From assembly GCA_023382975.1 (NCBI GenBank), contig JAHDXO010000074.1:1-45162 (forward strand): a stretch of 45,162 bases of DNA, in the 5' to 3' direction. This stretch comes from Pirellulaceae bacterium (lineage in GTDB: Bacteria; Planctomycetota; Planctomycetia; Pirellulales; Pirellulaceae). Both the position numbers and the translations under genes were made by a program. Within the stretch, counting starts at the first letter, position 1. The number at the start of each line of letters is the position of its first letter. This document shows, one piece after another, positions 24,409 to 35,300 of this stretch. The notes beneath the pieces are model-generated. The model was not told where the DNA came from, made no database searches, and worked only from the letters and a program-made list of their open reading frames with translations.

Positions 24409-25446
24409 ATGACACGAACAACCCGATGGATTCCGTCCTGGGCCGCCGCGATTCTGCTGGTCGCCTTGAATCTGTGCCTTGCCCTGCACGCCGCGGCAGG
24501 CGAGCAACCTGCGGGCTTGCAAAAGGGCGACCGGATCGTCTTCCTGGGCGATTCGATTACCGCGGGCGGCGTCCGCGAGGGCGGCTATGTGACGCTGATC
24601 GGCCAGGGCGTCGCGAAACACCACGCCGATCTGGGCATCGAAATCATCGGGGCCGGGATCAGCGGCAACAAGGTGCCCGACCTGCAGAAGCGGCTGCAGA
24701 GCGACGTACTGGATAAGAAGCCGACGATGGTCGTGATCTACATCGGCATCAACGACGTCTGGCACTGGAACCGGGACGCGGGGACGACGAAGGAGAATTA
24801 CGAGGCCGGTTTGCGCGACGTCATCCAACGCTGCCAGGCGGCGGGCGCCCGGGTCGTGGTGTGTACGCCTAGTGTGATCGGCGAGCGGACGGACGGCTCG
24901 AACAAGTTCGACGCCATGCTGGACGAGTACGCGGAGATCAGCCGCAAGGTCGCTGGCGACATGTCTTGCCAGTTGGTGGATCTGCGGAAGCGGTTCCTTG
25001 AGCATCTGAAACAGCACAACGCGGACAATGCCGAGCGCGGCGTGCTGACCACCGACGGAGTCCATCTGAATGCCGAGGGCAACCGGTTCGTGGCCGACAG
25101 CATCGTCGGCGTGGTGTGCGGCCAGGACCATGCCGCCGGCCGCGTGCTGCGACACGTCGTGGTGTTCAAATTCAAGGAAGGCACGACGCCCGAACAGGTC
25201 AAGCAGATCGAGCAGGCGTTCGCCGCGCTGCCCGGCAAGATCGACACGATCATCGATTTCGAATTCGGGACCGATGTCAGCGTCGAAGGCAAATCGAAAG
25301 GCTTCACGCACTGCTTCGTGGTCACGTTCCGCGACGAGGCGGGCCGCGCCGCGTACTTGCCCCACCCGGCCCACGACGCCTTTGTCAAGCTGGTCGTTCC
25401 GCACGTCGAGGACGTCCTGGTCGTCGACTACTGGACCGCCCGGTAA
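24409..25446 (+). CDS. Exported SGNH/GDSL hydrolase fused to a Dabb (stress-responsive alpha/beta barrel) domain
   Basis: I start at ATG 24409 (CGGAGAGAAC upstream), giving 345 residues with a Sec signal (AAAILLVALNLCLALHAAAG). Residues ~40-235 are an SGNH hydrolase: nucleophile S49 in FLGDSITAGG, the glycine block (GAGISGNKVPDLQKR), the asparagine block YIGINDVWHW, and the catalytic D-x-x-H in TTDGVHLN. From ~246 to the end there is a Dabb domain: LRHVVVFKFKEGTTPEQVKQ, then GFTHCFVVTFRD, then YLPHPAHDAFVKLVVP and VVDYW. Dabb domains are usually stand-alone ~100-residue proteins, so this fusion is unusual. A deacylase or esterase acting on polysaccharide is likely. It is followed by Gfo/Idh/MocA and ThuA-like genes on the same strand, 77 bp away from the first. 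Confidence 0.88.
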   Translation: MTRTTRWIPSWAAAILLVALNLCLALHAAAGEQPAGLQKGDRIVFLGDSITAGGVREGGYVTLIGQGVAKHHADLGIEIIGAGISGNKVPDLQKRLQSDVLDKKPTMVVIYIGINDVWHWNRDAGTTKENYEAGLRDVIQRCQAAGARVVVCTPSVIGERTDGSNKFDAMLDEYAEISRKVAGDMSCQLVDLRKRFLEHLKQHNADNAERGVLTTDGVHLNAEGNRFVADSIVGVVCGQDHAAGRVLRHVVVFKFKEGTTPEQVKQIEQAFAALPGKIDTIIDFEFGTDVSVEGKSKGFTHCFVVTFRDEAGRAAYLPHPAHDAFVKLVVPHVEDVLVVDYWTAR

Positions 25447-25523
25447 CGCCGCTATTGACACGCGGACTTGCGGCCCGGAACAATGAACGCTCCGCATTCC
25501 GCCATCCTCCCAGGAGAACCGCC

Positions 25524-26894
25524 ATGACTCAGCAACCGCACGTGTCGTCCCCGGATCGCGGCCATCCGTCGCGCCGAACCTTCCTGCAAACCAGCGGCAC
25601 CTTCGCCGCAGCAACCGCGTTGGCCGGCGCCGTCGTGCCCCGCGTCCACGCCAGCGAAGACAACACGATCCGCTTGGCCTTGATCGGCTGCGGCGGTCGC
25701 GGCAGCGGGGCGGTGCGGGATGCGATCGACGCCTCGCAGGGGCCGATCAAGTTGCATGCGATGGCGGACGTCCAGCCCGCGCGGCTGGCCGTCTCGCTGA
25801 AAGCTCTGCATAACCGCTTTCCCGACTCGGTCGACGTTCCCGAGGACCGCCAGTTTATCGGCTTCGATGCCTACAAGAAAGCCATCGACTCGCTCCGACC
25901 CGGCGACGTGGCCATGCTGACCGGCTACGTCGGTTGGCGGCCGGTTCAGTTGGAGTACGCGATCGAGAAGGGCGTGAATGTGTTCATGGAGAAGTCGTTC
26001 GGCTGCGACCCGCCCGCCGTGCGGCGGATCATTGCCGCCGGCGATGCGGCGGAGAAGAAGAACCTGAAGATCGCCGCGGGGCTGATGTGCCGGCACTCGC
26101 GGTCGCGCCAGCAATTGATCGACCGCATCCGGGACGGCGCGCTGGGAGACATCCAGTTGATCCGCGCCTATCGCATGCAGCCGGTTGGTCCGCTGGGCAA
26201 GAAGCCCGAGGGGGAAAGCGAGCTGCTCTGGCAGTTCCGCAACTTCACCAAATTCTTCTGGGTTTCCGGCGGCTTGTTCGCTGAAATGACGATCCATCAG
26301 ATCGACGAAGTCTGCTGGCTGGCCGACGCGCTCCCGGCCACCGCCCATGGGATCGGAGGCCGGGCGCCCAGCAACGACGACCCCGCGCAGAATCTGGACT
26401 CGTACCACATCGAGTACACCTTCCCCAACGGATCGAAGGGCGTGGTCGACGCGCGCTACCTGTCGCGCTGCCACAACGAATTCGCGACCTACGTGCATGG
26501 CACGAAAGCCGCCGCGCAGTTTTCCGGCGACATTCACGCCCCGACGGTGCGGATCTACAAGGACCAGCGGATCGAGGACGCCAACATTGCCTGGCAGCCC
26601 GATCCCGAGCCGCACAGCCCGTACCACGCGCAGTGGAGCTTCCTGCTGGACGCCATCCGCAACGACAAGCCGTGCAACGAGGCCAAGCGGGCCGGACTGT
26701 CGAACATGGCCGACATCATGGGCCGGGCCGCGGTCCATTCGGGCAACATCACCAACTGGGAGCAGGCGTACGCTTCCGAGTTCCAGTGGTGTCCGGGTCT
26801 GGATCAGATGGACTACGAAACACCGCCGCCCATCCAGGCCGACGACCGCGGACGATACCCGTGTCCCAGCCCCGGCTTCTGGACCGAACTGTAA
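25524..26894 (+). CDS. Tat-exported Gfo/Idh/MocA family oxidoreductase
   Basis: Start ATG 25524 has CAGGAGAACC just upstream, giving 456 residues. The N-terminus has a twin-arginine signal (HPSRRTFLQTSGTFAAATAL, ending near VPRVHASE). The Rossmann fold begins IRLALIGCGGRGSGAVR, with GxGGRG for NAD(P) binding, followed by VFMEKSFGCD where the usual EKP is EKS. The substrate domain has the catalytic H-x-x-D in EMTIHQIDE. The C-terminal part is rich in HW-type motifs typical of planctomycete members (YHAQWSFLLDAIRNDKP). Family members oxidise or reduce sugars and inositols; exported members may be tightly NAD-bound, like glucose-fructose oxidoreductase or GH109 enzymes. The substrate is unknown. 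The ThuA-like gene follows after a repeat-filled 150-bp gap. Confidence 0.92.
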   Translation: MTQQPHVSSPDRGHPSRRTFLQTSGTFAAATALAGAVVPRVHASEDNTIRLALIGCGGRGSGAVRDAIDASQGPIKLHAMADVQPARLAVSLKALHNRFPDSVDVPEDRQFIGFDAYKKAIDSLRPGDVAMLTGYVGWRPVQLEYAIEKGVNVFMEKSFGCDPPAVRRIIAAGDAAEKKNLKIAAGLMCRHSRSRQQLIDRIRDGALGDIQLIRAYRMQPVGPLGKKPEGESELLWQFRNFTKFFWVSGGLFAEMTIHQIDEVCWLADALPATAHGIGGRAPSNDDPAQNLDSYHIEYTFPNGSKGVVDARYLSRCHNEFATYVHGTKAAAQFSGDIHAPTVRIYKDQRIEDANIAWQPDPEPHSPYHAQWSFLLDAIRNDKPCNEAKRAGLSNMADIMGRAAVHSGNITNWEQAYASEFQWCPGLDQMDYETPPPIQADDRGRYPCPSPGFWTEL

Positions 26895-26907
26895 GATCCC
26901 GATTTCC

Positions 26908-27009
26908 CGTCGCCGAATTCATGAGAATTCGGATGCCCCTTAGTTTCCCGTAGCCGAATTCGTGAGAATTCGGACCTGTTTCGCTCCGAATTCTCACGAA
27001 TTCGGCTAC
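26908..27009. repeat. Palindromic intergenic repeat cluster (GAATTC family), copy 3
   Basis: Three units lie in the gap between the oxidoreductase and the ThuA-like gene. Two are direct copies about 40 bp apart: 26908-26932 with GAATTCATGAGAATTC and 26948-26973 with GAATTCGTGAGAATTC, each preceded by TTCCCGT. The third, at 26986-27009 (GAATTCTCACGAATTC then GGCTAC), faces the second and can fold with it. Intergenic position and stem-loop form resemble REP/BIME elements. Confidence 0.82.
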
Positions 27010-27044
27010 GGCGTTGATACCTTCCCCTTGCATCAAGGTGCCTT

Positions 27045-27968
27045 GTGAAAAACTTCCTGCTTCTTTGCCTGATCGGTCTGCCGCTGGTTTCCGCATCATC
27101 CCGTTCGGTTCAAGCCGAACCGCCCTCGCCCAAGAAACTGGTCTTGGTGGCGGGCAAGCCGTCGCATCCGCCTCGGTTGCACGAGTTCAATGCGGGCGTC
27201 CAGTTGTTGGCCAAGTGCCTGCAAGATTTTCCTGGGTTGAACGTCCAGTTCGTGCTGAACGGCTGGCCGCGCGACGAGCGGGTGTTTGACGGCGCCGACG
27301 CCGTGGTCTTCTTCATGGACGGCGGCGGCGGGCACGAAGTGGTGCAGGAGCGCGGCCGGCGGCTGAAGATCGTGGACGACTGGGCTCGGCAAGGCGTCGG
27401 ACTGGGCTTCATGCACTACGGCGTCGAAGTCGTCGCGGACCAGGCGGGCGAAGAATTCAAACGCTGGATCGGCGGGCACTACGAGCACATGTTTTCGTGC
27501 AATCCGATCTGGGAGCCGAAGTTCGTGCGGTTCGCCGAGCATCCGATCACGCGAGGCGTCGAACCGTTCCAGATCAAGGACGAATGGTACTTCAACATGC
27601 GGTTCCTGGGCGGTGGCGCGGGAAATCGGGCGGCGACGATCGACGACGTGGAATTCGTGCCGATCCTTGTCGCCGCGCCGTCCGACGCGGTGCGCGACGG
27701 ACCGTACGTCTGGCCGCGCGGCCCCTACCCGCACATCCAGGCAGACAAGGGCCGCGAGGAAGCGATGATGTGGGCCGTCCAGCGGAAGGACGGCGGACGC
27801 GGCTTCGGGTTCACCGGCGGCCACTTCCACGACAACTGGGGAAATGAACCGTTTCGCAAGATCGTCCTGAACGCCCTGGTCTGGCTGGCCAAAGCCGAAG
27901 TCCCGGCCGACGGCGTCACCTCGAACGTGACCGTCGACCAATTGAACGCCAACCTCGATCCGAAGTAG
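27045..27968 (+). CDS. Exported ThuA-like (trehalose utilisation) domain protein
   Basis: This 307-residue protein starts with GTG at 27045, preceded by AAGGTG, and has a Sec signal (MKNFLLLCLIGLPLVSASSR, ending SVQAE). The ThuA fold (class I glutamine amidotransferase-like) is recognised by KLVLVAGKPSHPPRLHEFNA, ADAVVFFMDGGGGHEVV and GVGLGFMHYGVEVVADQAGE. It continues with FVRFAEHPITRGVEPFQIKD and the C-terminal GFTGGHFHDNWGNEPFRK. There is no catalytic Cys at the usual amidotransferase elbow (GFMHYG), as is common for ThuA proteins. They occur in sugar utilisation loci near Gfo/Idh/MocA oxidoreductases, as here, and may handle keto-sugars. The exact reaction is not known for planctomycete members. 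Confidence 0.9.
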   Translation: MKNFLLLCLIGLPLVSASSRSVQAEPPSPKKLVLVAGKPSHPPRLHEFNAGVQLLAKCLQDFPGLNVQFVLNGWPRDERVFDGADAVVFFMDGGGGHEVVQERGRRLKIVDDWARQGVGLGFMHYGVEVVADQAGEEFKRWIGGHYEHMFSCNPIWEPKFVRFAEHPITRGVEPFQIKDEWYFNMRFLGGGAGNRAATIDDVEFVPILVAAPSDAVRDGPYVWPRGPYPHIQADKGREEAMMWAVQRKDGGRGFGFTGGHFHDNWGNEPFRKIVLNALVWLAKAEVPADGVTSNVTVDQLNANLDPK

Positions 27969-27973
27969 CAACC

Positions 27974-29128
27974 CTAGCGACCGTTGGACCTCAGTTGCTG
28001 GAACGCGGCCACGAAGTGTTCCGCGGTGGCGCGCCACGTCCGGGTGCGGGCATAGCGAATTCCGGCTTCCGCGAGTTTTCGTCGGTAGGGGGCGTCGTGA
28101 TACAGCCTTGTTAGCACGGCGTTCATGGCAGCCGAATCGTCGGCCGGTACGCTCTCGCCGCCGCCCGCCGCCGCTACCCACGCATGACAAGCCTCGTCCG
28201 TCGTGACCACCGGCAGTCCGCTGCCCATCGCTTCGAGCACCGCGTTGCTCATGCCTTCGCCAGCCGAAGTGCAAAGATACACATCGTGCTGCCGCAGCAG
28301 ACGGCGGACCTCATCGCGCGGCTGGTGCCCCAGGAAATCGACCTGCCCCGAGACGTTCAGGTCGGCCGCACACTGCTGCAAAATGGTCCGGAACGGCCCG
28401 TTGCCCACCACGGTCAAGCGACACGAGATGCCCGCGTTGGCCAAGTAGTGGACGGCAAGGAATGCCAAATCCACCCGCTTGCGAGCAATCAACTGTCCCA
28501 CCGTCACCAACCGCAACACGCCGCTGCCGGAACCCGCCGGTTCGGACGCCAGCCACGATTCGGACAGGCCGTTGCCGATCACCAGGGATTTGTCTTGCAC
28601 TTCGGGCAGCAGGGCGACGGCTAAACGAAGCAACTCGTCGCAGTTCGGCGCCACCAGATCCGCGTTGCGGAGTGTGGAACGCACCAATCGCCGTGCGATT
28701 GTCTGCGCCCAGAACGGTAAGCGGCGACCGGGGAAACCGGGGACATCCGAACCGCGCAGCGAGACGATGACGGGAACCCTCAGCCGACGCCCCGCCCGAA
28801 CGGCCACCCAGCCGGAAGGAATGGCGAAGAAGGCCAACACGCCGTCGGGACGGAAATCGTCCAGCAGACTGGGCAGATGACGAGCCAGACTGCGCGAGAC
28901 GCTGATCAATTCCGGGATTGACGGAGCGGACAGGGATCTCCGCCGTGCCGGCACGCGCACGACCGTCAGCCGGGGTTGTTCGATTCGGCAAGGGGAATCG
29001 GGCGCTGCCGAGGTCACCACCAGCACCTCGTGCCCCAACGCCGCCAATTCGCCCGCAATCTCGGCCGACGCCGTGCTCGCCCCGCCTGCCAAAGGCGGAT
29101 ATTCGTGATTGACAATCGCCAGCCGCAT
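27974..29128 (-). CDS. Glycosyltransferase family 4
   Basis: The 384-residue protein has the GT-B layout of family GT4. The N-domain begins MRLAIVNHEYPPLAGGASTA with the Gly-rich acceptor loop, and VIVSLRGSDVPGFPGRRLPF follows in the middle. The C-domain starts near LRLVTVGQLIARKRVDLAFL (K/R for the nucleotide phosphates). It carries the E-x7-E motif at about 290-298 (SAGEGMSNAVLEAMGSGLPV). It should transfer a sugar from an NDP- or GDP-sugar to a lipid or polysaccharide acceptor at the cytoplasmic membrane face. The start has only a weak AGGGCAG upstream. It lies 227 bp downstream of the giant gene on the same strand and ends 5 bp from the convergent ThuA-like gene. Glycosylation of the giant surface protein is an attractive but unproven link. 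Confidence 0.93.
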   Translation of the reverse strand: MRLAIVNHEYPPLAGGASTASAEIAGELAALGHEVLVVTSAAPDSPCRIEQPRLTVVRVPARRRSLSAPSIPELISVSRSLARHLPSLLDDFRPDGVLAFFAIPSGWVAVRAGRRLRVPVIVSLRGSDVPGFPGRRLPFWAQTIARRLVRSTLRNADLVAPNCDELLRLAVALLPEVQDKSLVIGNGLSESWLASEPAGSGSGVLRLVTVGQLIARKRVDLAFLAVHYLANAGISCRLTVVGNGPFRTILQQCAADLNVSGQVDFLGHQPRDEVRRLLRQHDVYLCTSAGEGMSNAVLEAMGSGLPVVTTDEACHAWVAAAGGGESVPADDSAAMNAVLTRLYHDAPYRRKLAEAGIRYARTRTWRATAEHFVAAFQQLRSNGR

Positions 29129-29266
29129 GCAGCCACTCTGCCCTGGAAAGAGTGCGGACGAGCCGAATCGTCGTGATTCGCGACATCGGTCCCCACCCTT
29201 GATCTAGCCCCCTCTTGGTCCCCGCGCCCCGCGGTCGCCGCGCAGAATCCAGCCCGCTACCGCCGC

Positions 29267-29351
29267 AAGCCGCGCTGGCGAACGGTCGCAACGAGCGTAG
29301 CGGTTGTGGCGCGCGGCTTGATGATTGGCTCCAGCGAACGTTCGTGGAGCC
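29267..29351. terminator. Hairpins just downstream of the giant gene
   Basis: Two inverted repeats lie in the gap after the giant gene stop. GGCTCCA (29327-29333) pairs with TGGAGCC (29345-29351) around the small palindrome CGAACGTTCG, and AAGCCGCGC (29267-29275) pairs with GCGCGGCTT (29311-29319). The first begins 5 bp from the stop codon. Neither is followed by a T-run on the minus strand, so intrinsic termination is doubtful; mRNA-end protection is possible. Confidence 0.45.
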
Positions 29352-29355
29352 GCCT

Positions 29356-32300
29356 CTAGACCTTGCAGCCGACTTGGTTCCACTGCTCGGCAGCGTTCTC
29401 CGCGAGCAGATCGAGTAGGTCGTCCCAGTCGTCCCACGGATCGCTGGTCTCGCAGGCGTGGGCTCGAGCTGAATTCGTCGCGCCGGACATCTCGGTCGGC
29501 CGTGCGCCGCTGTTGGCGGCTGGCCACGCCGCGACAGGCGACTCGGTGCTCCGCAACTCGATCGCGGCGAGATCAACCAAGCGCGTCGACAACGGCGCGT
29601 GCCATCGGACGTCCGTCTCCGGCGTCCACATCGTTGTCGGCGATGAGTCCGCCTCGGGCTCCGGGGCGCTTCGTCCGCCCAGCGACACACCGTTCAGATG
29701 GTTGATCACCAGCAGGGCATCGGCGGCCGACAAATGGTTGTCGCCCGTCACATCGTAGAAGCGAGGCGAAACGTTGGGGCCAACCGGAGACAACGGCGGT
29801 CCGCCTGTGTTGATGCGATTCAACAGCAACAGAACGTCGATCGGCGCGACTTGTCCGTCTCCGTCGACATCCAGTGAATTGACCGGATTGCGGCCGGTCA
29901 GCAATTGACCGTTGGGAACGGCTCGGGTTCCCGCCGGCAAACTCGCCTTGCTCATCAAGCCGGCATGATCCCCACCGGTGGACGTCTGACCGATGCGATG
30001 GCCCATTTCGCGGAGCAGGACGGTCAGCAGATCGATCCCGGCGGGCGGCTGGCCGACGATAAACTCGGCGTCCTCCCACGGAGTAGCGTCCAGGAACCAG
30101 CCGTGCCCGGCCGCATCGCGGTCCAGGACGATGCCGACCGTGGTGAGTTGACTGAGTTGCGTACCGTTCAGACTTTGTACTTCGATGCCGGTGGATTCGA
30201 GCGCCGCCCGCTGGGCCGAATTGATTCCGGCCGCTGCCCAGCGTTCGACTGCCTTGGCGGCCAACTGTCGAGCTGCGGCGGTGGTCAGCGTTAGTCCGGC
30301 CGGCGCTCCATCGAGGGGCGGCGCGGACGCGACCGTCGTCGATAGAATCTCGCCGGGCGCGGCCGTCGCGACTTGACCGGTAACTTGGAAGACGAACGGA
30401 CTGGCTTCCGGATCGTTGCTGGTAATCGACACCGGTCCGGCAAACGTCCCGGTTGTCGTGGCCGTCTGGGTCAGCGTGAACACGGTCGATTGTCCGGGGG
30501 CCAGTTCCGTCGCACCAAATCCGGAGGTGGTGAACCCCGCGGCTGCCACGACCGGCTCGAACAGCACCAGCGTCCCGTCGCCCGCATTGCGGACCAGAAA
30601 CGTCTTCGATTGAGCGGCGCCGAACGTTGTCGTGCCGAAATCGATCGACGACGACGAGGGATAGATCGGCTGGCCCGCCAGTTCGATTGCGATCCGCGGC
30701 CGGGCGGCCATCGTCACAGGAATCAACAGCACGCTGTCCGCGACGACCAGCCCCGAACCGGCGTTGGTCAGTTGTACGGCGGCCCTGGTCTGGTCGGGCG
30801 TGATCAGGCCCAGCGACTCCCAACCGACGCCGTCCCAGAAGAAATCGTCCGGATTGAGCCGCTGGTTGACCCCTACCCGCTCGTTCATCTTCAACGGCGC
30901 GGGATCGTCGCGGAACAGTCGGTAGATGGCGTTCGCCTCGCGGTTCGCGCCGGCGGTCCACGTCGCGTAGGCTTGGTACGTGACGCCCGGCGTCAAGTTC
31001 TCGAAGTTCCAGGTCGCGATGGCGTTGCCACAGACGGCGCAGGTGGCCGCATCCAGGGTGTTCTGGTATCCCGCGCCGGAATAGCTTGTCCATCGTCCGA
31101 CCGTCGAATACCCCGGCTGCCGGTTATCCAAGGACAAAACGGTCATCGGACCCGAGCCGGATGCCTCGCCGGAACCTCCCGACGCGAGCGCCGCAAGTGT
31201 GGAAGGAATCAAGGGGATTGGCATCCACTGAGGCGACAAGCCCGTCGTTGGTGGCGCCGGCCCGAGGTCGGAGATCCGCTCGATGCGGATCGCATCCGCC
31301 ACCACCCAACTGCTCGCATCGTTGCACAAAGACACAGTCAGCAGGCCTCCGCTGACGGCATAGCCGGCGGACAGGTCGATCCAGTCGTACCCAAATTCCG
31401 TGAACGAACCGGGGTAATCACCGGGGTTCAGCTTCTGATTCACCTCGACGCGCAGATCTGCCGTGGTTCCGTTGGGATCGCGCATCGTGAACGGAGCGTC
31501 TATCGCGCGGAACCACTGGAACTCCGACGGCGAGAACCAAGTCGCCGAAACGCGATAGATGCCGGGCAGCACGTTGAACGTCCACACGGCGCACTCGCTG
31601 CCGTTTCCCGGCCTGACCCAGGACGCGCTGTCGCCGAAAAAGCCGGTGCAAAGATCGCTGCCTGTCCAGTTTCCGATCGTACTGAAATTGTCGTCACCGT
31701 CGTCGCCCACCGCCGGAACGCTCGCATAGCCGAAATCGACGTCCATTCGGCTCTGGCCTTCGGCCAGTGGAACATCGACCTGCGAATCAAGATTGCCGTC
31801 CAGATCGTACGAATTGCCCAAACCCGCCAGCAACGTCGTTTGATCGACGACGACTCGGAAGACACCCGCTGGCAAGGCATTGAAGAAGTAATTGCCGTTG
31901 GCATCGGTCGTCGTCGTGCGGATCACGTTGTCGCCCGGCGTGTTGAAGTCGCCGTCGGGACCGGGCCAAATCAAAATCATCGTCACGTTCGCCAACCCCG
32001 GTTCGCCCGGATTGAAGGAACCGCTGCCGTTGACGTCCCACCAGACGAAATCACCCAGCGAGCCGAGTTCGGCATCGTCATCGTCCAGATAGTCGTTCAC
32101 GCCGCCCGAGTTGTTGCGTTCGCCCGTGCCGCTTCCCGGGCCACCCGGCGTCGTCGAGCCAGTCGGATTGCCCGGCGTTCCGTTGCTGTCCGGCAGACTC
32201 GTGTAATCCACGTCGACAAAGTTCGGAATGGTGGGAGTCGACGGATCGACGATCACCGTGGTGTAGCGGACCACAACGGTCTCGCCCGCGGGGATTTCCT

Positions 32301-35300
32301 CGATCACCACATCCAGTAGCGCGGAAGTCGAACCCGAAGCGTCAAACACGGGAGGCGGACCGCTGCTGGTGACTTGAATGCTGCCCACGGTCAAAGTCAG
32401 TGCGGCGGGAATGGCATCCAGCACGCGAACGTCGAAGGCCGATGCGTTGCCCGAATTGGCGATGCTCACCACGTAGGTCACACCGTCCGGTGTCATTGCA
32501 CCGCCCGCCTTGGTCGCCGCGAGCGCTGGTTCGACGATCTCGACCGTCGTGGACTGGGTGGTGTCGACTTGCCCGCCGTCTACGAACAGGTCGAAGGCGT
32601 TGCTGAGCGAGACGCCATCGACGTTGCCCGGTACGTTGGCGACCAGGACGTTGAATTCCAGCGTCACGAATTCGAGGTTCGCGTCGGCGTCGTTGTTGGT
32701 GATCGTGCCCAGATCGAAGGTCACGGTCTGGCCGGCCACCAGGATTCGTCCCGCCGGCAGCACGAAGGTGGGCGGCACGGCGTTGTTGCTGGCGCCGGCC
32801 AAGTTGGCTTCCAGCGTCCAGGCGTTGTCGGCCGTGAACGAGATCCGCACCTCGCCGTCGTTCAGGAAGGTCAATCCGGCGGGCAGCGTATCGACCAGCG
32901 TTACGTTGGGGAAGGTGCCGCCGGTGAACTCGGCCTGTAGGCGGTAGCGGACGATCTCGCCGATCGTGACGTCGTTGCCCGTGGTGCTGGCTTCGGACGT
33001 GGCGACGATCGACTTGCTGGGATTCGACGCCGCCGGGTTGCCGGTGATCGTCGGCGCATCGTCGTCGTCGGTGTACGACCGTTCGTTGGGATCCACGCCC
33101 GGCAGGGTGGACCAGACGAGGTCCGCCGTGTTGACGAACGTATCGCCGGCCTGGACCGTGGCGTCGACGGTCGCCTGGAAGGTGAACTGGTAGGGTCCGT
33201 CGCCCAGCGGGATGGTCGCCCAGAAGAACTCGACCGTCGGCAGCGAGAGGGTTACCGTCGGCGCCGGGCCGGTGATGGCGGTCACGTTGCCGATGTAGGT
33301 CAACCCGGCCGGGATCGCGTCGGTGATCAGCACGTCGAAGGCGTCCGAGGTGGACAAGCCCGTGTGGTCCACGGTGATGGTGAACGTGATCGTATCGCCG
33401 CCGACGACCGTCACCGGCACCGCGTCCTTGGTGATGGTCAACTGCGGCTCGACGATGGTGACCGTGGTGGACCGGGTGGTGTCCACCTGGTCGCCGTCGA
33501 CGAACAGGTCGAAGGCGTTGCTGAGCGAGACGCCATCGACGTTGCCCGGTACGTTGGCGACCAGGACGTTGAATTCCAGCGTCACGAATTCGAGGTTCGC
33601 GTCGGCGTCGTTGTTGGTGATCGTGCCCAGATCGAAGGTCACGGTCTGGCCGGCCACCAGGATTCGTCCCGCCGGCAGCACGAAGGTGGGCGGCACGGCG
33701 TTGTTGCTGGCGCCGGCCAAGTTGGCTTCCAGCGTCCAGGCGTTGTCGGCCGTGAACGAGATCCGCACCTCGCCGTCGTTCAGGAAGGTCAATCCGGCGG
33801 GCAGCGTATCGACCAGCGTTACGTTGGGGAAGGTGCCGCCGGTGAACTCGGCCTGTAGGCGGTAGCGGACGATCTCGCCGATCGTGACGTCGTTGCCCGT
33901 GGTGCTGGCTTCGGACGTGGCGACGATCGACTTGCTGGGATTCGACGCCGCCGGGTTGCCGGTGATCGTCGGCGCATCGTCGTCGTCGGTGTACGACCGT
34001 TCGTTGGGATCCACGCCCGGCAGGGTGGACCAGACGAGGTCCGCCGTGTTGACGAACGTATCGCCGGCCTGGACCGTGGCGTCGACGGTCGCCTGGAAGG
34101 TGAACTGGTAGGGTCCGTCGCCCAGCGGGATGGTCGCCCAGAAGAACTCGACCGTGGGCAGCGAGAGTGTCACCGTCGGCGCCGGGCCGGTGATGGCGGT
34201 CACGTTGCCGATGTACGTCAACCCGGCCGGGATCACGTCGGTGATCAGCACGTCGAAGGCGTCGGAAGTGGACAAGCCCGTGTGGTCCACCGTGATCGTA
34301 AAGGTGATCGTATCGCCGCCGACCACCGTCAGCGGTACCGCGTCCTTGGTGATCTCCAACTGCGGCTCGACGACGTCCACCGTTGCGGTATTCCGCAGGG
34401 TGTTTGTCGTCCCTTCGACCGTATGCTCCAGAAGAACTTCATTGGTCAGGGTGTCCCCGTTGGCGTTTCCCGCCGCGTTGATGAGCTGCGCCACCACCCG
34501 CAAGACGATTTGATTGTCGGCAATCACGGAAGAGACGGTGTCCGGGCGATTGTAGAACTGTGCCGGGAAGGTGGCGATTGCGGTGTGGGCAGTGGTAACC
34601 AGGGTGATGTCGCCAGCCGTCAGGGCATTCAGGTTCGCGAGGTCGGTGAACAGATCTTGCCCGATGCTAAGCACGCTGAAGGAAACCAGGTTCAGGACAC
34701 CGGGAGGATCTACAGGCAGCAGATCCGAGATGACCAGATCATCGGCGCGTCCGTCCGGCAAGGTTGCGGTCAGATCAAACGTGACCGTTTCGCCGATTGT
34801 CAGATCCGGAGCAGCCGTATGGAATCCCGATCCGGTTGATGGCTCGGAGGTGGCCGTGACCGACTTGGCAATCGCAGGCCCCAGAGTCCTGGCGTCACCG
34901 CTGTCCGAAGTCACGTAGATATTCGGACCGACGCCACTGCCGGTACGCTCCGTCGAGTCGGGGTCGCTGGACTGTTGCCCCGGATCGCCGACGATGCTGG
35001 TCCAGGTGAGTGCGGCAACGTTCGTCAGCGTGGTCAGGAACGGAGCGTCGTTGTCCAACACCGCCTGAATCCGGAGCACGGTGATGTCGCCCACGTTGAA
35101 CTGGCCCCAGGTCAACGTCAAGTTGCCGCCCGTGGCGTCTACGGTGGGTGCGGGGCCGGAGTCGACAATGACCGTGCCCGCGTAACTGAGGAAATTGGCC
35201 GTCGCCGCCAAGGGGTCCGACAACACGACATCTAGCGCGGCCGCATTGCTGCCCATGGCGTGCCGGATTGTCAATTGAAAATCGACGATATCCCCGGCAT

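Noticed and set aside
26908..27009. CRISPR-like array because of repeated units
   Set aside because: There are only three units, one inverted, with unequal and very short spacers; they are palindromic intergenic repeats.
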